Of a stretch of DNA of 64,000 bases, positions 62,910 to 64,000 are shown piece after piece. Under the pieces are notes generated by a model. It saw only the letters and a list, made by a program, of their open reading frames with translations, was not told the origin of the DNA and did not search any database. Source of the DNA: Flavobacterium johnsoniae (GTDB taxonomy: Bacteria; Bacteroidota; Bacteroidia; Flavobacteriales; Flavobacteriaceae); NCBI RefSeq assembly GCF_001879205.1, contig NZ_MLFK01000002.1, positions 124,001 through 188,000 of the forward strand. The letters run 5' to 3'. Position 1 is the stretch's first letter. Every line of letters begins with the position of its first letter. Made by a program: the position numbers and the translations under genes.

Positions 62910-62927
62910 CATTTTTAGAATATTCCA

Positions 62928-62935
62928 CAAAAGTA
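62928..62935 (-). promoter_or_regulatory. Candidate -7 element of the CoA-binding protein gene (TACTTTTG)
   Basis: TACTTTTG, matching TAnnTTTG on the minus strand, is placed about 18 bases before the preferred start codon at 62909. No TTG appears at the usual upstream distance. The same octamer precedes recR. Confidence 0.4.
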
Positions 62936-63061
62936 GTCAAAAAGGATGAGCTTAACTTGTCTTATTGATTTAGAAAATTGACTGTAAAAAACAATATCAT
63001 AATATTAATTTGCCTGCAGATATTAAAATTTGACTATTTTTACTTTACTAACCAATATTCT

Positions 63062-63691
63062 ATGGATCTATTTATCTATCTGTTTGCAGCGCTTTTCTCA
63101 GTACTTAACCCAATAGGAACTGTTCCAATTTTTGTTGGATTAACACAGCATGACTCACAAAAAGAACGTTCGCGAATTTCTCTGTGGACTGCCATAAATG
63201 TTGGCATTATCTTATTGGTCTCTTATTTTATTGGCCAATACGTCTTAACCTTTTTTGGAATAAGTATTGATGCACTTCGCATTGCGGGCGGAATTGTAAT
63301 CGTAAACTCTGGTTTTTCATTGCTTTCTGGTAAATTCAATAAAAAACGAGGAATTAACAAAAAAATTGAAAACGAAGTACAACAAAGAAACGATATAGCT
63401 TTAACTCCATTAGCAATTCCTATGCTTGCCGGACCTGGCTCTATCTCTTTATTAATTGCATTTTATCAGGAGCATCATGAAATGGAAGAAATTCTTTTTT
63501 CCTGCCTGGCAATTATAGCAATTGCAATAGTAATTTTTCTGATTCTAAAAAGCGCACATTACCTCGCAAGAATTTTAGGTGCATCTGGAATTGTAGCAAT
63601 TTCGAGAATTGTAGGGTTTATTGTAATCTCTATAGGTATTCAATATATCGTAAGTTCTATCGTAAATATTATCAAAGGAAATTTAATGTGA
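63062..63691 (+). CDS. marC: MarC family integral membrane protein
   Basis: The only plus-strand gene, 209 residues from ATG 63062 (MDLFIYLFAALFSVLNPIG). The frame could be extended back to a TTG at 62978, but the added residues are not typical of the family. Six hydrophobic segments and the two paired NPIGTVPIF and LAIPMLAGPGSI motifs are characteristic of the MarC/UPF0056 family, which are inner-membrane proteins without a settled function. It reads divergently from the CoA-binding protein gene and ends at a strong hairpin terminator. Confidence 0.88.
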   Translation: MDLFIYLFAALFSVLNPIGTVPIFVGLTQHDSQKERSRISLWTAINVGIILLVSYFIGQYVLTFFGISIDALRIAGGIVIVNSGFSLLSGKFNKKRGINKKIENEVQQRNDIALTPLAIPMLAGPGSISLLIAFYQEHHEMEEILFSCLAIIAIAIVIFLILKSAHYLARILGASGIVAISRIVGFIVISIGIQYIVSSIVNIIKGNLM

Positions 63692-63704
63692 TTAATTATC
63701 TCCT

Positions 63705-63752
63705 AAAAAACAAAAAGGGATAAAAATTTAATTTTATCCCTTTTTGTTTTTT
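63705..63752. terminator. Bidirectional intrinsic terminator
   Basis: A nearly perfect long inverted repeat: AAAAAACAAAAAGGGATAAAA pairs with its complement around a six-base ATTTAA loop. GGGAT/ATCCC provides the stable core, and T-runs follow on either strand. It sits between the convergent marC and ctlX-like genes, serving both. Confidence 0.9.
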
Positions 63753-63762
63753 TTGAATTACT

Positions 63763-64000
63763 TTAATTTCTTGGCAAGAAAACTTCCGCCATCATACATC
63801 TGGCACTTCCGCCTCCGCAAGCCTCAATAGTATCTAAGCTTGAACTTAAAATCTCTGCATGTTTTTCTAATTGCTGCACTTGTTTCGGGGTTAGACTTTG
63901 ATGAGCTGATGCACTCATAACAATATATTTTTTATCGTTTGTTCCTCTAACTTCTAACATATTCCCGGCAAAATTATTTACCTGATTTTCTGTAATTAAT
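63763..64000 (-). CDS. CtlX/arginine deiminase-like amidinohydrolase (C-terminal part)
   Basis: The minus-strand frame ends at 63763 and stays open to the window edge, so only the last 79 or so residues are visible. FAGNMLEVRGTND..., SASAHQSLT and EACGGGSARCMMAEVFL are typical of the amidinotransferase superfamily, the last containing the active-site Cys. CtlX proteins of this type are linked with citrulline utilisation; other members hydrolyse arginine. An ATG at 63960 inside the frame is not the start. Confidence 0.8.
   Translation of the reverse strand, partial: LITENQVNNFAGNMLEVRGTNDKKYIVMSASAHQSLTPKQVQQLEKHAEILSSSLDTIEACGGGSARCMMAEVFLPRN

Noticed and set aside
62978-63061. Upstream TTG start of marC
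   Set aside because: The 28 extra residues are not typical of MarC proteins, whereas the ATG at 63062 gives the standard N-terminus.
1-64000. CRISPR arrays, tRNA or rRNA genes, prophage or toxin-antitoxin genes
   Set aside because: None was recognisable by eye on either strand; a tRNAscan/CRISPR search would be needed to exclude weak candidates.

Overview
The window is strongly AT-rich DNA from a member of the Bacteroidetes, most likely Flavobacterium or a close relative. The reasons are the TAnnTTTG-type promoter motifs, the scarcity of Shine-Dalgarno sequences, a UpxY-like NusG paralogue, and a conserved flank of recR, a CoA-binding protein, marC and an arginine-deiminase-like gene. Almost everything from 1 to about 61.7 kb is one polysaccharide (capsule, O-antigen or exopolysaccharide) locus read on the minus strand, so biological order runs from high to low coordinates.

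Layout in reading direction. (i) 64.0-61.75 kb is the housekeeping edge: a partial ctlX-like amidinohydrolase, marC (the only plus-strand gene), a CoA-binding protein and recR. (ii) 61.7-55.4 kb is a first operon with wza (outer-membrane lipoprotein), wzc (tyrosine autokinase), a UDP-GlcNAc 4-epimerase, an animal-like UDP-glucose dehydrogenase and a NusG/UpxY-like antiterminator, closed by a hairpin terminator. (iii) At 55.25 kb a near-consensus promoter and an 87-base leader with an inverted repeat start the long second unit: a UDP-HexNAc dehydrogenase, a TagD-like nucleotidyltransferase, manC, rmlB, a large multi-SLBB export protein, a Wzz-like protein and a MurJ-type Wzx flippase. (iv) 46.3-34.4 kb is a repeat-unit block: GT4, GT2 and CgeB-type glycosyltransferases, an FnlA/FnlB pair for L-FucNAc-type sugars, a frameshifted EpsG-type polymerase, and a WbpV/WbpL-like epimerase plus initiating sugar-phosphate transferase. 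(v) 34.4-28.4 kb is a sugar-nucleotide block: RmlC-like cupin, PglE-like aminotransferase, rmlC, rmlD, rmlA and a membrane 4,6-dehydratase, ending in an intrinsic terminator. (vi) 28.2-25.3 kb holds an ABC exporter (wzm, wzt) and a WbqC-like protein. (vii) 25.3-12.8 kb contains wecE, a PglD-like acetyltransferase and a glycosyltransferase-rich stretch with two decayed genes, a frameshifted gene and an epimerase reduced to its two ends. (viii) 12.8-0 kb holds a nonulosonic (sialic/legionaminic-like) acid cassette (synthase, 2-epimerase, CMP-transferase), an MBOAT plus SGNH acylation pair, more glycosyltransferases, an O-antigen ligase and the N-terminal part of a polyprenyl glycosylphosphotransferase.

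Together the genes encode dTDP-L-rhamnose (all four Rml enzymes), probable dTDP-Fuc4N(Ac), UDP-QuiNAc4N/diNAcBac-type, L-FucNAc-type, hexuronic-acid and nonulosonic-acid precursors, about fifteen intact glycosyltransferases, several O-/N-acyltransferases, two initiating transferases and two export routes (Wzx/Wzy with Wza/Wzc, and Wzm/Wzt). I saw no tRNA, rRNA, CRISPR array, transposase or phage gene. The most notable points are the leader with UpxY arrangement, the concentration of broken glycan genes, the complete set of enzyme types for a diNAcBac-to-legionaminic-like pathway spread over 25 kb, the truncated FnlB enzyme without an FnlC partner, and the presence of two export systems in one locus.
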